DNA from: an uncultured Erythrobacter sp.
GTDB taxonomy: Bacteria; Pseudomonadota; Alphaproteobacteria; Sphingomonadales; Sphingomonadaceae
Assembly (NCBI GenBank): GCA_947488755.1
Contig: CANLAD010000001.1
Coordinates: 944,247-1,008,246, forward strand
Length of the DNA: 64,000 nucleotides
Direction of reading: 5' to 3'
This document shows positions 31,641-39,892 of the stretch, piece after piece. Every line of letters starts with the position of its first letter. The first letter of the stretch is position 1. Both the position numbers and the translations under genes were made by a program. A model generated the notes under the pieces. The model was not told the DNA's origin. It was given only the letters and a program-made list of their open reading frames with translations, and made no database searches.

Positions 31641-32659
31641 GCGAGTGGCCCTCCGCCGAGTTCGCGAAGCTCTGCTGGGATATTGGCATCGAACCAGCTC
31701 GCCACCGGCCCGAGCGCGGGGTGGGCAAGATCGCGCTCCATCGCCTGCCAGACGCGCGGGATGAGCGAGAGGTATCTTGGCTTTCCGTCGCGGCGGTGAA
31801 GGCGCGTGAAAATGCCAACGATCTTGGCATTGCGCTGAGCCCCAAGACGCGCATAGTCGGCGGCGAAATCCCCTCTCGGCGCCGCTTTGTCCCGGTAACG
31901 CGCAAGCATCGCGTCTTCCAATTCGGTCGAGACCTCCCGTCGCGCATCCTGCAAGAGCGATACAAGATCATAAGCTGGGTGTCCGACCAGCGCGTCCTGA
32001 AAATCGATCAGCCCCTGCGCATCCGGCTGCACGTCATCGTTCGTGCGGCCGGAAAGCAGCATGATGTTCTCGGCGTGATAATCGCGAAGCGCCGTGACGG
32101 GTGCAGCCTGCCGTGCAATCACCGGTTCCAACACCTCGCTCCAGGCGGCGCCATACCCGTCGACGTCAACATCGAGCCCGGCGGCAGGAGCGTACCAGTC
32201 GACCAGCAATCCGACCTCACGCCGATAGGTCGCCATATCGTATTCGGGGAACGGGCCTACGGGTTTGCGATGCAGTTCGACCAGCGTATCGATTGCTGCT
32301 TCGTAGGCGGCTCGCTCATGCGCGGGATTGGCATCGACCCATTCGCGCATCCGACTGTCGCCGAAATCCTCGGTCAGCACCCAACCTCTCGCCGCATCCT
32401 CGGCAAAGATCGCCGGCGCGCGCAGGCCATGATTCGTCAGCCAGTGCGCGACATTAAGAAACGGTCGCGGATCCTCCTCGGGCGGCGGGGCGTGCATAAG
32501 CATCGCGGTACTCGGCTCGGCTCCGCTGCGCCCACCGTCATCGCGACGCAGGCGGAAGTAACGGCGGAACGAGGCATCGCCCGGGATCGGCTCGATTTGC
32601 GCATCCGCCCAGCCCGCCTTGGCGACAAAGCGTTCAAGTCCATCAGGATATTCGTTCAT
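31637..32659 (-). CDS. amgK: APH-fold sugar kinase, probable anomeric MurNAc/GlcNAc kinase
   Basis: About 340 residues of the aminoglycoside-phosphotransferase fold. The catalytic loop is seen in DYHAENIMLL and the metal-binding segment in GLIDFQDALVGHPAYDLVSLLQDARR. Next to a MurU-like gene with a four-base overlap, it best fits AmgK, which phosphorylates MurNAc and GlcNAc at the anomeric position for cell-wall recycling. The ATG at 32659 is chosen because it overlaps the tsaE stop (ATGA); a start at 32677 would add six residues. Confidence 0.78.
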   Translation of the reverse strand: MNEYPDGLERFVAKAGWADAQIEPIPGDASFRRYFRLRRDDGGRSGAEPSTAMLMHAPPPEEDPRPFLNVAHWLTNHGLRAPAIFAEDAARGWVLTEDFGDSRMREWVDANPAHERAAYEAAIDTLVELHRKPVGPFPEYDMATYRREVGLLVDWYAPAAGLDVDVDGYGAAWSEVLEPVIARQAAPVTALRDYHAENIMLLSGRTNDDVQPDAQGLIDFQDALVGHPAYDLVSLLQDARREVSTELEDAMLARYRDKAAPRGDFAADYARLGAQRNAKIVGIFTRLHRRDGKPRYLSLIPRVWQAMERDLAHPALGPVASWFDANIPAELRELGGGPLA

Positions 32660-33123
32660 GGCCACCGCCCTAGCCAATCCGCACCCGCACGGGCAATCGC
32701 AATCCGGCCGTTATCCGGCCCTTCAGGCGCAATCTCGATCCTGAGCGACAAACAGGCCGGTTCGTGCGCAAAGCCGCCGACGCGATCGGGCCATTCCGCG
32801 ATCAGCGCAGCGCCCTCGCGATATTCGTCGAGACCAATTTCTTCCAGCTCAGCTGCCGTTTCAAGCCGGTAGAAGTCGGCGTGGACGACAGGCATCCGCA
32901 GGGGCGGCGAGTCATAGGCTTCCACGATGGTAAAAGTCGGGGATGGCACCTCCCCTTCGTGACCCAAGGACGCAATGATCGCGCGCGCCAGCGTTGTCTT
33001 ACCTGCACCCAGCGGCCCTTCAAGCGCGATCACATCGCCTGCTCGCAACAACTCCGCGATCCTCCCGCCGAAGTCGCGCATCGCTGTAAGGTCGGGCAGT
33101 TCGTGACGGGTTGAACCTGTCAT
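32656..33123 (-). CDS. tsaE: tRNA threonylcarbamoyladenosine biosynthesis ATPase TsaE
   Basis: 155-residue P-loop protein that works with TsaB and TsaD to place threonylcarbamoyl on A37 of ANN-reading tRNAs. Walker A GPLGAGKTT spans residues 36-44, followed by the family's EVPSPTFTIVEAYDS and VHADFYRLETAAELEEIGLDE (VYH-D-YR-like motif). Overlaps divL and the phosphotransferase by four bases each. Confidence 0.95.
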   Translation of the reverse strand: MTGSTRHELPDLTAMRDFGGRIAELLRAGDVIALEGPLGAGKTTLARAIIASLGHEGEVPSPTFTIVEAYDSPPLRMPVVHADFYRLETAAELEEIGLDEYREGAALIAEWPDRVGGFAHEPACLSLRIEIAPEGPDNGRIAIARAGADWLGRWP

Positions 33124-35495
33124 GGCAGGCAGATCGTGGCGATTGTTCCGCCGACCCGTCCGTTCGCCAATTCCAGCGTGCCGCCATGCGCCTCGATCAA
33201 TTCGCGCGAGAGCCGAATACCGAGGCCGCTTGCGACGCCCCCTCTTTCATCCGCTCCGTTCGGTTTGCGCGAAGCAGACCGCGGTTCGATCTGCCCAAGC
33301 GCGCGGGCGAGCGCTTTCTTGTTCATCCCCGGACCGGTGTCGGTGATAACGATCGTGGCTCCCCATTCGTCCCCTGCGCGGGGCTTCGGAAGGTCAATCT
33401 TGATCCGGCCGCCCTTCGGCGTGTGCTCGATCGCGTTGTCGAGCAGGTTGCCCACCGCCCGGCTCAACTGGCGCGGGTCGGCTTCCACCACGCGCCCACG
33501 GCGGCCCTTCAGATCGAGGGTCAGATCGCTCGAAAGGATCGCCTGCTCGCGCCCGCGCACCTGCTTCGACAGGAAAGCCAGGAGGTCGATCGGCTCCTTC
33601 TCAATCGGGAGCAAACCCGCTTCGCTTTGCGAGAGGTCGAGCACGTTTTCGACCTGCTCGGTCAATCGCTCGGTCGATGCAAGGATCGCCTCGACATATT
33701 CACGCGCCTGCTCGCCAAGCTTGCCCGCCGAGCCACTCGAGAGCAGTTCCGCGAACCCACCGATCGTGGTCAGCGGCGTGCGGAATTCGTACGACATATT
33801 GGCGAGGAAGCGAGCCTTGACCGCGTCCGCCTCCTCCAGGGCAACGGCCCGTTCACGCAGCGCCTGTTCCGCTTTTTGAGAAGCCGTAATGTCGAGGACA
33901 GTCAGCAGACCGTTTCCGTCCGGCAGCGGCACACCGGCAAAGCGCAGCGTGCGACCGTCAGCGAGGACCACCTGTCCACCCTTTTCCTTGCGGTCCAGCG
34001 TAGCGGCACGGACCACCGCACCGATGCGCTCCGCCTCGGCCGGATCGGCAACATTCTTACCAATCGCGGCTACCAGCTTTTCCGCGCTGGGATGGGTATC
34101 GAGCAATTCGGCGCTGAGCCCCCAGGTGCCAGCGAAACTCCGGTTCCAAAGCTGCATCGAACCATCGGGCGCGAAGATGGCGAGCGCTTCGAACAGACTG
34201 TCGAGCGTGGCCGCGCGGGTTCGCAGCAGGGTATCGCGGGTGGCGGAGAGTTCGAGCTGCTCGGTTTGGTCCTCCGCGATCAGCACCAGGCCGCTGTCGG
34301 GCATCGTCTGCGCGACGATGCGCATGTGCGTGCCCCCGGTAAGCGGCCAGTTCTCTTCCTTCGTTTCGGTCACATCGAACCACGCGCGGCGCTCACGCCG
34401 CCATTCGGGAAAGTCGCGCACTTCGGGGGTCGAGCCATGCTCGCGTGCTTCGGCGAGGAATCGTTCGAATGTAATGCGATCCTCGATCGCACCGTCGCGC
34501 AGACCGAACTGGCGGCGAAACGGGCGGTTGGCGAAAACCAGGCGTTCTTCGATATCGAATTGCGCCACACCGATGGAAAGCTGATCGAGCATCGCGCGCT
34601 GCGCCTTGCGAAACGCGCGGAATGCGCGGGTCACGCGCTGCTGTTCCTCGATGTCGATCGCGTAGCCCGCCACGCCTTCCCTACCCAGCGGCAGTTCGGT
34701 GACCTTGAGCGAGCGACGCGCGCCGTTGATCGTAACCGCGTCGATCCGTTCGCGCGCTTCCTGCTGCTCCATGACCTCGCGGGCGATTTCGGGCGGGGAG
34801 CGGGTGCCCTCCGGTTCAAGCAGTTCCACCTGTTCCTCGATGACCGTGTCGAGATCATCTGCTCCGACCGCCCCGACATAGGCATTGTTGACCAGCCGCA
34901 ACCGCATCTCCGCGTCGCGAAACCACATCGGCATGGGTGCCGCATCGATCAGGCCGACCAGCGCCGCAAAATCGTTGCGTGCCCGCGCAGTCTCGGCACG
35001 CAGCAGCGCCAGCTCGCTTTCGCTGCGAGTGAAGTCGAACACCCAGACGATCACGGCGCCGCCGGGCGAAACCTTGGGATCGGCGAGCGTGCCGAAGAAC
35101 GCAAGACTGCGGCTTGCGCCCGGCGGAGTGAGCACAATCTCGAAGGGGTGCGCGCTTTTCTGCGTGATCTGCACATGGCGCGACAACCGCTCGATCTGTT
35201 CGCGCGACAACCCGCCGCCCGCGCCTGTCTCGAGGTCCGCAAGATAAGTCGGCAGCGCATCGAGGCCCAGCCAGTTCGCCAGCCGCGCCGGGGCCTCAAT
35301 CCGCCCATCGACCCTGACTGACATCGGGATCGCGGGAGCCATGTCAATCAGGCGCTGCATCCGCGAAAGCGAGGTCTGCAGCGCCTTGAAGCGGCGTACT
35401 TTCGCATTGGCGCGAATGATGACCCAGGCCGCCGCGATCGTCCAGCCGGCCAGCAGCAGCGCGATCATGAGCAGGGCGAGCGGGGTCAGTTCCAT
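33120..35495 (-). CDS. divL: DivL-type atypical histidine kinase (Tyr in place of the phospho-acceptor His)
   Basis: 791 residues: an N-terminal membrane helix (LTPLALLMIALLLAGWTIAA), then several PAS-like regions (about 40-520), an H-box-like helix and a C-terminal HATPase domain with N box GNLLDNAIEHTPKGG, DTGPGM and GLGIRLSRELIEAHGG. The H box reads ANMSYEFRTPLTTIGGF: codon TAC at 33789-33791 puts Tyr569 where kinases have His. This substitution is the hallmark of Caulobacter DivL, a membrane regulator that controls CckA and thus CtrA in the cell cycle. Position upstream of tsaE agrees with alphaproteobacterial order. ATP-binding motifs look intact. Start at ATG 35495; GTG 35498 is also possible. 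Confidence 0.9.
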   Translation of the reverse strand: MELTPLALLMIALLLAGWTIAAAWVIIRANAKVRRFKALQTSLSRMQRLIDMAPAIPMSVRVDGRIEAPARLANWLGLDALPTYLADLETGAGGGLSREQIERLSRHVQITQKSAHPFEIVLTPPGASRSLAFFGTLADPKVSPGGAVIVWVFDFTRSESELALLRAETARARNDFAALVGLIDAAPMPMWFRDAEMRLRLVNNAYVGAVGADDLDTVIEEQVELLEPEGTRSPPEIAREVMEQQEARERIDAVTINGARRSLKVTELPLGREGVAGYAIDIEEQQRVTRAFRAFRKAQRAMLDQLSIGVAQFDIEERLVFANRPFRRQFGLRDGAIEDRITFERFLAEAREHGSTPEVRDFPEWRRERRAWFDVTETKEENWPLTGGTHMRIVAQTMPDSGLVLIAEDQTEQLELSATRDTLLRTRAATLDSLFEALAIFAPDGSMQLWNRSFAGTWGLSAELLDTHPSAEKLVAAIGKNVADPAEAERIGAVVRAATLDRKEKGGQVVLADGRTLRFAGVPLPDGNGLLTVLDITASQKAEQALRERAVALEEADAVKARFLANMSYEFRTPLTTIGGFAELLSSGSAGKLGEQAREYVEAILASTERLTEQVENVLDLSQSEAGLLPIEKEPIDLLAFLSKQVRGREQAILSSDLTLDLKGRRGRVVEADPRQLSRAVGNLLDNAIEHTPKGGRIKIDLPKPRAGDEWGATIVITDTGPGMNKKALARALGQIEPRSASRKPNGADERGGVASGLGIRLSRELIEAHGGTLELANGRVGGTIATICLP

Positions 35496-35574
35496 CACCC
35501 GTCAGCTATGCCCGTCACGCGCCGCTTGCAATGGCCGGCAGAGGCCCGAGCGCTGCCCATCCCCGTAGGTTTGC

Positions 35575-36993
35575 TCAGTAGCGGTAGTGATCCGGCTTGA
35601 ATGGGCCTTCCGCTGGCACACCGATATAATCCGCCTGCTTCTTGCTGAGCTGCGTCAGCTCCACTCCGAGCTTTTCGAGATGCAGCGCCGCAACCTTCTC
35701 ATCCAGGTGCTTGGGAAGGACGTAAACGTCGTTCTCATACTCGTCGGACTTCGTATAGAGTTCGATCTGAGCCAGCACCTGGTTGGTGAAGCTTGCGCTC
35801 ATCACGAAGCTGGGGTGGCCGGTCGCGCAGCCCAGGTTTACAAGGCGACCCTTGGCAAGGATCAGCAGCGAGTCTCCGTCGGGGAAGGTGACCATGTCGG
35901 TCCCTTCCTTGATTTCCTTCCACTCGTAATTGTCGAGTGCGGAAATCTGGATCTCGCTGTCGAAGTGACCGATATTGCACACGATGGCCATGTTCTTCAT
36001 CGCCTTCATGTGCTCACCGGTGATGACGTCTTCGTTTCCGGTTGCGGTGACGAAGATGTCGGCGCGCTTGGTCGCCTCCTCCATCGAGACGACTTCAAAG
36101 CCGTCCATCGCCGCCTGAAGCGCGCAGATCGGGTCGATCTCGGTGACCACCACGCGCGCTCCGCCGTCGCGCAGAGATGCGGCCGAGCCCTTCCCGACGT
36201 CGCCGTATCCCGCAACGCAGGCGACTTTGCCGGCCAGCATTACGTCGGTCGCGCGGCGGATCGCGTCGACGAGGCTTTCCTTGCAGCCGTAGAGGTTGTC
36301 GAACTTCGACTTGGTCACCGAATCGTTCACGTTGATCGCGGGGAACGGCAGCTTGCCCTGCTTGGCGATCTGGTAGAGGCGCATGACGCCGGTGGTGGTT
36401 TCTTCCGAAACACCCTTGATGTTCTGGACGCTCTTGGTGAGGTAGCCGGGCTTTTCCTTCACATACGCCTTGAGCGCGCGCTGGAATTCGATTTCCTCGG
36501 CATTGGCCGGATCGGGCATTTCCTCACCCGCTTCGATGCGAGCGCCCCAGAGCGCGAACATGGTCGCATCCCCGCCATCGTCGAGTATGATGTTGGCGGT
36601 CTGGTCGGGATCGCTTTCGGTCGACCAGTCGAAGATGCGCCCGACATAATCCCAATAATCGGCCAGGCTTTCGCCCTTGATGGCGAAGACCGGAATTCCC
36701 TGATCGGCGATGGCAGCTGCAGCGTGGTCCTGGGTCGAGAATATGTTGCAGGTCGCCCAGCGCACGTCCGCGCCCAGCTTCACCAGCGTTTCGATCAGCA
36801 CCGCGGTCTGGATGGTCATGTGCAGCGAACCGGTGATGCGCGCACCCTTCAGCGGCTGGGAGGCTCCGTACTCCTCGCGCAGAGCCATCAGGCCGGGCAT
36901 TTCGGTTTCGGCAATGGCGATTTCATCTCGCCCGTATTGCGCAAGGCCGATATCCTTGATGATGTACTGCTGCTCTGCGGTGGCGGTGGCCAT
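35575..36993 (-). CDS. ahcY: S-adenosylhomocysteine hydrolase
   Basis: 472-residue NAD-dependent enzyme splitting S-adenosylhomocysteine to adenosine and homocysteine in the methyl cycle. Landmarks: [18 protein letters not shown], the NAD-binding [30 protein letters not shown] and the C-terminal KPDHYRY (Lys and Tyr that reach the partner subunit's NAD). The insert around residues 140-190 is usual for the long bacterial form. AGGAG lies seven bases before the ATG. A 20-base palindrome about 60 bases upstream suggests repressor control. Confidence 0.97.
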   Translation of the reverse strand: MATATAEQQYIIKDIGLAQYGRDEIAIAETEMPGLMALREEYGASQPLKGARITGSLHMTIQTAVLIETLVKLGADVRWATCNIFSTQDHAAAAIADQGIPVFAIKGESLADYWDYVGRIFDWSTESDPDQTANIILDDGGDATMFALWGARIEAGEEMPDPANAEEIEFQRALKAYVKEKPGYLTKSVQNIKGVSEETTTGVMRLYQIAKQGKLPFPAINVNDSVTKSKFDNLYGCKESLVDAIRRATDVMLAGKVACVAGYGDVGKGSAASLRDGGARVVVTEIDPICALQAAMDGFEVVSMEEATKRADIFVTATGNEDVITGEHMKAMKNMAIVCNIGHFDSEIQISALDNYEWKEIKEGTDMVTFPDGDSLLILAKGRLVNLGCATGHPSFVMSASFTNQVLAQIELYTKSDEYENDVYVLPKHLDEKVAALHLEKLGVELTQLSKKQADYIGVPAEGPFKPDHYRY

Positions 36994-37051
36994 ATCTGTC
37001 TCCTGGGAAAAGCGTTGCCTGCCGCCTAGCGACCGGGCGGCGGCGGCGCAA

Positions 37052-37071
37052 ATATAAAGTTATCTTTATAT
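37052..37071 (-). promoter_or_regulatory. operator-like palindrome upstream of ahcY
   Basis: ATATAAAG-TTAT-CTTTATAT is a perfect inverted repeat with eight-base arms in an otherwise GC-rich gap between ahcY and the divergent peroxiredoxin gene. The AT-rich ATATnnn...ATAT form and 20-base span resemble operators of ArsR-family repressors, such as the SAH-responsive SahR type that controls methyl-cycle genes. The regulator gene is not in the window, so the link is inference. Confidence 0.55.
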
Positions 37072-37147
37072 CTGTAATTCTTGCGTGCGTTGCAACCCGG
37101 ACTATAGCGTTTCCGGATCATTCCCCCCTAGAAAAAGGATACGCGCT

Positions 37148-37627
37148 ATGACGATCTCGGTAGGCGACACGATCCCCGATGTGACGATGGTAAAGGCGAC
37201 GCCGCAAGGCCCGCAGCAGATCCAGTCCGGCGAGTATTTCAAGGGCCGCAAGGTTGCGCTGTTTTCCGTCCCCGGCGCGTTCACCCCGACCTGTTCGGCC
37301 AAGCACCTGCCCGGCTATGTCGATAAGGCGGGCGACCTGAAGGCAAAGGGTGTCGATGACATCGCCTGCACGGCGGTCAACGATGCGTTTGTGATGAATG
37401 CGTGGAACGACACGGCAGGCAGCGAGGAAATCACCATGCTGGCCGATGGCAATGGTGAATTCGTCGAGGCAATCGGGCTGACGATGGACGGCTCGGGCTA
37501 TGGCATGGGTCAGCGCGGCCAGCGTTTCTCGATGGTGGTGAACGACGGCAAGGTCGAACAGCTCAACGTCGAGGATCAGGGCGATTTCAAGGTGTCCAGC
37601 GCGGAGCACATGCTCGGCCAGCTCTGA
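37148..37627 (+). CDS. peroxiredoxin (Prx5-like)
   Basis: 159-residue thiol peroxidase of the Prx5 subgroup. The peroxidatic cysteine is Cys49 in PGAFTPTCSAKHLPGY, with Trp-Asn-Asp segment VMNAWN and the conserved arginine in GQRGQRFSMVV. No second conserved cysteine is seen near the C terminus, so it probably needs an external thiol such as glutathione or thioredoxin. Divergent from ahcY. Start at 37148 has weak ribosome-site support (AAAAGGA upstream). Confidence 0.94.
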   Translation: MTISVGDTIPDVTMVKATPQGPQQIQSGEYFKGRKVALFSVPGAFTPTCSAKHLPGYVDKAGDLKAKGVDDIACTAVNDAFVMNAWNDTAGSEEITMLADGNGEFVEAIGLTMDGSGYGMGQRGQRFSMVVNDGKVEQLNVEDQGDFKVSSAEHMLGQL

Positions 37628-37795
37628 CGCAAGGAAATTTCCTACTTTATTTGACACATTGGACACGGTGTCAGGTGGGATTTTTGGCCCGAAAGCGGCG
37701 GGAAACCGCCATTGAAGGCGCATAAGGCTTACCTGACACTTTTCCAACTCACTTGCAGTTGGATGATGACGACGACCGACGATAACAAAGAGCAT
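37628..37795 (+). other. non-coding gap with several palindromes (possible small RNA region)
   Basis: No credible gene. It contains the 12-base palindrome AGGAAATTTCCT (37632-37643), a TTGACA-like hexamer (37651-37656), an inverted pair TGACAC/GTGTCA (37652-37673), and a hairpin CCAACT/AGTTGG (37744-37762). A terminator-like hairpin follows at 37796. Either a long structured 3' untranslated region of the peroxiredoxin mRNA or a separate small RNA. Confidence 0.35.
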
Positions 37796-37833
37796 GAGCG
37801 CCGTTCCTCAGCAGGTTCGGCGCTCGTGTTTTT
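37796..37833 (+). terminator. rho-independent terminator
   Basis: GAGCGCCG (37796-37803) pairs exactly with CGGCGCTC (37818-37825), 14-base loop, followed by GTGTTTTT with a run of T to 37833. Placed 170 bases after the peroxiredoxin stop. Confidence 0.7.
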
Positions 37834-37893
37834 CTATGCGATCGGTCCCGAGTAGGAAAATGCCGCGCGGTCGCGCCTGCACACAAAGCGCGA

Positions 37894-38511
37894 TCAATAG
37901 CCCATCAGGCTCATCACTTCCTTGCGGCTGCTCTGGTCGTCGAGGAAGCAGCCATGCAGTTTTGACGTCACCATATTGACGCCCGGCGTGCGCACCCCGC
38001 GCCCGGTCATGCAGCCATGCTGCGCCTCGATCACTACCGCGACCCCTTGGGGCTCCAGATGCTCCCAGATGCAGCCCGCGACTTCCGCCGTCAGCCGCTC
38101 CTGGATCTGAAGGCGCCGGGCAAAACCGTGCAGCACGCGCGCAAGCTTGGAAATGCCTACCACCTTGCGATGCGGCAGATAGGCGATGTGCGCACGGCCG
38201 GTAATCGGAGCCATGTGATGTTCGCAGGCCGACTGGAAAGGAATGTCTTTCAGAAGCACGATCTCTTCGTACCCGCCGACGTCTTCGAACACGCGGGTCA
38301 GATGGATCGAGGGGTCTTCCTTGTAGCCTTCGCAATATTCCAGCCACGCACGCCCCACCCGCTTGGGCGTGTCAAGCAGCCCTTCACGCGACGGATCATC
38401 GCCCGCCCATTCAATCAGAGTGCGGATGGCATCCTGCACATGATCGGGCACGTCGGGCTTGTTCAATGGGTTTTGGTAAGCAAGATCGTCATGGTCATGC
38501 AGATCGTTCAT
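37894..38511 (-). CDS. folE: GTP cyclohydrolase I
   Basis: 205-residue enzyme opening the GTP ring to dihydroneopterin triphosphate, first step of folate synthesis. Zinc ligands appear in SACEHHMAPI and HGCMTGRG; GISKLARVLHGFARRLQIQERLT is the conserved core helix/strand region. The ATG at 38511 gives the usual length; upstream starts (38580 or farther) add poorly conserved sequence. Stands alone; about 180 bases with a terminator separate it from the hemerythrin-like gene upstream. Confidence 0.96.
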   Translation of the reverse strand: MNDLHDHDDLAYQNPLNKPDVPDHVQDAIRTLIEWAGDDPSREGLLDTPKRVGRAWLEYCEGYKEDPSIHLTRVFEDVGGYEEIVLLKDIPFQSACEHHMAPITGRAHIAYLPHRKVVGISKLARVLHGFARRLQIQERLTAEVAGCIWEHLEPQGVAVVIEAQHGCMTGRGVRTPGVNMVTSKLHGCFLDDQSSRKEVMSLMGY

Positions 38512-38628
38512 GCGGTTGTCTGGCCTTTTTTCTGGTCGCGACGCGTCGCCGGTTCGATCCCGGCGAAGCCCATCGCTCATTACGCGAAGCTTGGCAAATC
38601 GGACGCATGCTCGCCGGACAGGCGCTGA

Positions 38629-38668
38629 AAACAAAGGCGCGCCGGGCAGGTTCCTCTGCTCGGCGCGC
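38629..38668 (-). terminator. rho-independent terminator of the hemerythrin-like gene
   Basis: On the minus strand GCGCGCCG (38668-38661) pairs with CGGCGCGC (38644-38637), followed by CTTTGTTTT. An outer pair ACAAAGGC (38631-38638) with GCCTTTGT (38677-38684) offers an alternative fold. Lies 28 bases after the gene's stop. Confidence 0.65.
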
Positions 38669-38695
38669 TCGGGTCTGCCTTTGTATGAGGTTGAC

Positions 38696-39187
38696 CTATT
38701 CCTTGGCGTTCTCGGCCTTTTCTGGAGTGACTTCGGCCTGCTCGCGCTCGACTTCTTTGCGATTATCGAAGGTCTGCGTCATTTCCTTATCCATCGCGTC
38801 GTCGATCTGCTCGGCGAAATCGGGGAAGTGATCGTCTTCTTCCTCGTTGATGTGGTGGCGATAGCGCTCGTCGAATTGCTTGAACTTCTGCAGCCAGCCA
38901 GGCGAATCCATATCGGTCGCAGCAAGATCGTTGAGCATTTCGTCAATCTCGTGGTGTTCGGCGACCGAATGGCGGGTCTCGCCGCTCACTTCGGGTTCGG
39001 CGAGCATTTCGGAATAGACTGCCTGCTCTTCTGCCGCCGCGTGGCTCTTCAGCTCCTTGGTCAGCTGCTGGAACAGCTCGCGGCGCTCTTCGCTGTCGCC
39101 GGACGTGTCGGCGATCTTGTCGAGCAATTCGCGCTGACGGTCGTGATCGGTCTTGAGGCGCTTGAGGACTTTCGTATCGGTTTTCAT
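38696..39187 (-). CDS. hemerythrin HHE domain protein
   Basis: 163 residues, highly charged and largely helical. Histidine and acidic ligands of the HHE four-helix fold are spaced as expected: KTDHDRQRELL near residue 15, HAAAEEQAVYSEM near 50, AEHHEIDEML near 80, and YRHHINEEEDDHFPDF near 110. These would hold a di-iron site; relatives bind oxygen or act in stress or iron handling, but the job here is unknown. Start at 39187 has AGGAG seven bases upstream. The last 40 residues are an acidic, probably disordered tail. Confidence 0.9.
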   Translation of the reverse strand: MKTDTKVLKRLKTDHDRQRELLDKIADTSGDSEERRELFQQLTKELKSHAAAEEQAVYSEMLAEPEVSGETRHSVAEHHEIDEMLNDLAATDMDSPGWLQKFKQFDERYRHHINEEEDDHFPDFAEQIDDAMDKEMTQTFDNRKEVEREQAEVTPEKAENAKE

Positions 39188-39284
39188 GGGGGAGCTCCTG
39201 TTTTCCTTTACCGAATCAAGCCGCGAGCGCGCTCCAAGTTCCGAATTGTTGCGGGCAGCCGCGCGAGCCACCATATCTTCGATG

Positions 39285-39677
39285 ATGGCTAAAGCCCCCT
39301 CCCCGCTGGAATTCGAACAGGCCGCCAAAGCGGCGCTGGCGCGCATGCCGGACGAATTTCGCGAACAGATGACGGGCACCGTCCTCAAGATTGAGGAGTT
39401 TGCGCGGGACGAACAGCTTGCCTCGGTCGGGCTGGCGAATCGCTGGCAGCTGACCGGCCTTTATGAAGGCACTCCGCTGACCGAACAGAGCGTGTGGGAC
39501 CACGCGCCGATGCCCCCGATCATCAGCCTGTTCCGCCAGCCACTGCTGCGCGAGATGCAGGAAACCGGCGTGGGTTTCGAGGAACTGGTGCGCCACGTCG
39601 TCATCCATGAAGCGGGCCACCATTTCGGCTTTTCCGATGAGGATATGCACGCTCTGGAGAAGATGGTGCGGGATTGA
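39285..39677 (+). CDS. zincin-like metallopeptidase family protein (DUF1025/PF06262)
   Basis: 130-residue minimal zincin. The zinc motif HEAGHHFGFSDEDM at the C terminus fits HExxHxxGxxD. LANRWQLTGLYEGTPLTEQS and the PPIISLFRQPLLRE strand are characteristic of this small family, whose substrates are unknown. Divergent from the hemerythrin-like gene with 97 bases between. Starts possible at 39282 or 39285. Confidence 0.88.
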   Translation: MAKAPSPLEFEQAAKAALARMPDEFREQMTGTVLKIEEFARDEQLASVGLANRWQLTGLYEGTPLTEQSVWDHAPMPPIISLFRQPLLREMQETGVGFEELVRHVVIHEAGHHFGFSDEDMHALEKMVRD

Positions 39678-39714
39678 CGCCTTTTGCCGAGGCGCAAAAC
39701 TTCAGCCCAGAACC

Positions 39715-39748
39715 AAAAAAACCCACCCCCTCACGGGATGGGCTTTTT
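39715..39748. terminator. bidirectional terminator between zincin gene and tRNA-Arg
   Basis: A run of A (39715-39721), stem CCCA...TGGG (39722-39725 with 39739-39742) extended by CCC/GGG pairs, then a run of T (39744-39749). It can end transcription of the plus-strand zincin gene and, on the other strand, of tRNA-Arg, whose CCA end directly abuts it. Confidence 0.75.
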
Positions 39749-39825
39749 TGGCGCGCCAGGAAGGATTCGAACCTCCGGCCGCCTGATTCGTAGTCAGGTA
39801 CTCTATCCAGCTGAGCTACTGGCGC
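39749..39825 (-). tRNA. tRNA-Arg (anticodon ACG)
   Basis: 77-base cloverleaf on the minus strand: acceptor GCGCCAG/CTGGCGC, discriminator G, encoded CCA, anticodon stem CCTGA/TCAGG with loop CTACGAA (anticodon ACG, wobble-deaminated to ICG in bacteria, reading CGU/CGC/CGA), T arm GGAGG-TTCGAAT-CCTTC. Confidence 0.95.
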
Positions 39826-39838
39826 GCTTGGAGAGGGG

Positions 39839-39867
39839 CACATAGGAAACGACACCAAGCTTGGCAA
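39839..39867 (-). promoter_or_regulatory. predicted promoter of tRNA-Arg
   Basis: On the minus strand TTGCCA (39867-39862) and TATGTG (39844-39839) are 17 bases apart, 14 bases upstream of the tRNA 5' end. Consensus-based prediction. Confidence 0.4.
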
Positions 39868-39892
39868 TCCCTTGCGAGCGCAAGATCGACGC

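Noticed and set aside
33111-35321. A 736-codon open frame opposite divL
   Set aside because: Antisense shadow of divL and tsaE; low-complexity translation without domains, while divL itself has clear PAS and HATPase motifs.
36994-37147. SAH or SAM riboswitch upstream of ahcY
   Set aside because: The gap is short and dominated by the AT-rich palindrome and a GC-rich stretch; I could not find paired elements or conserved core bases of known SAM or SAH riboswitch classes.
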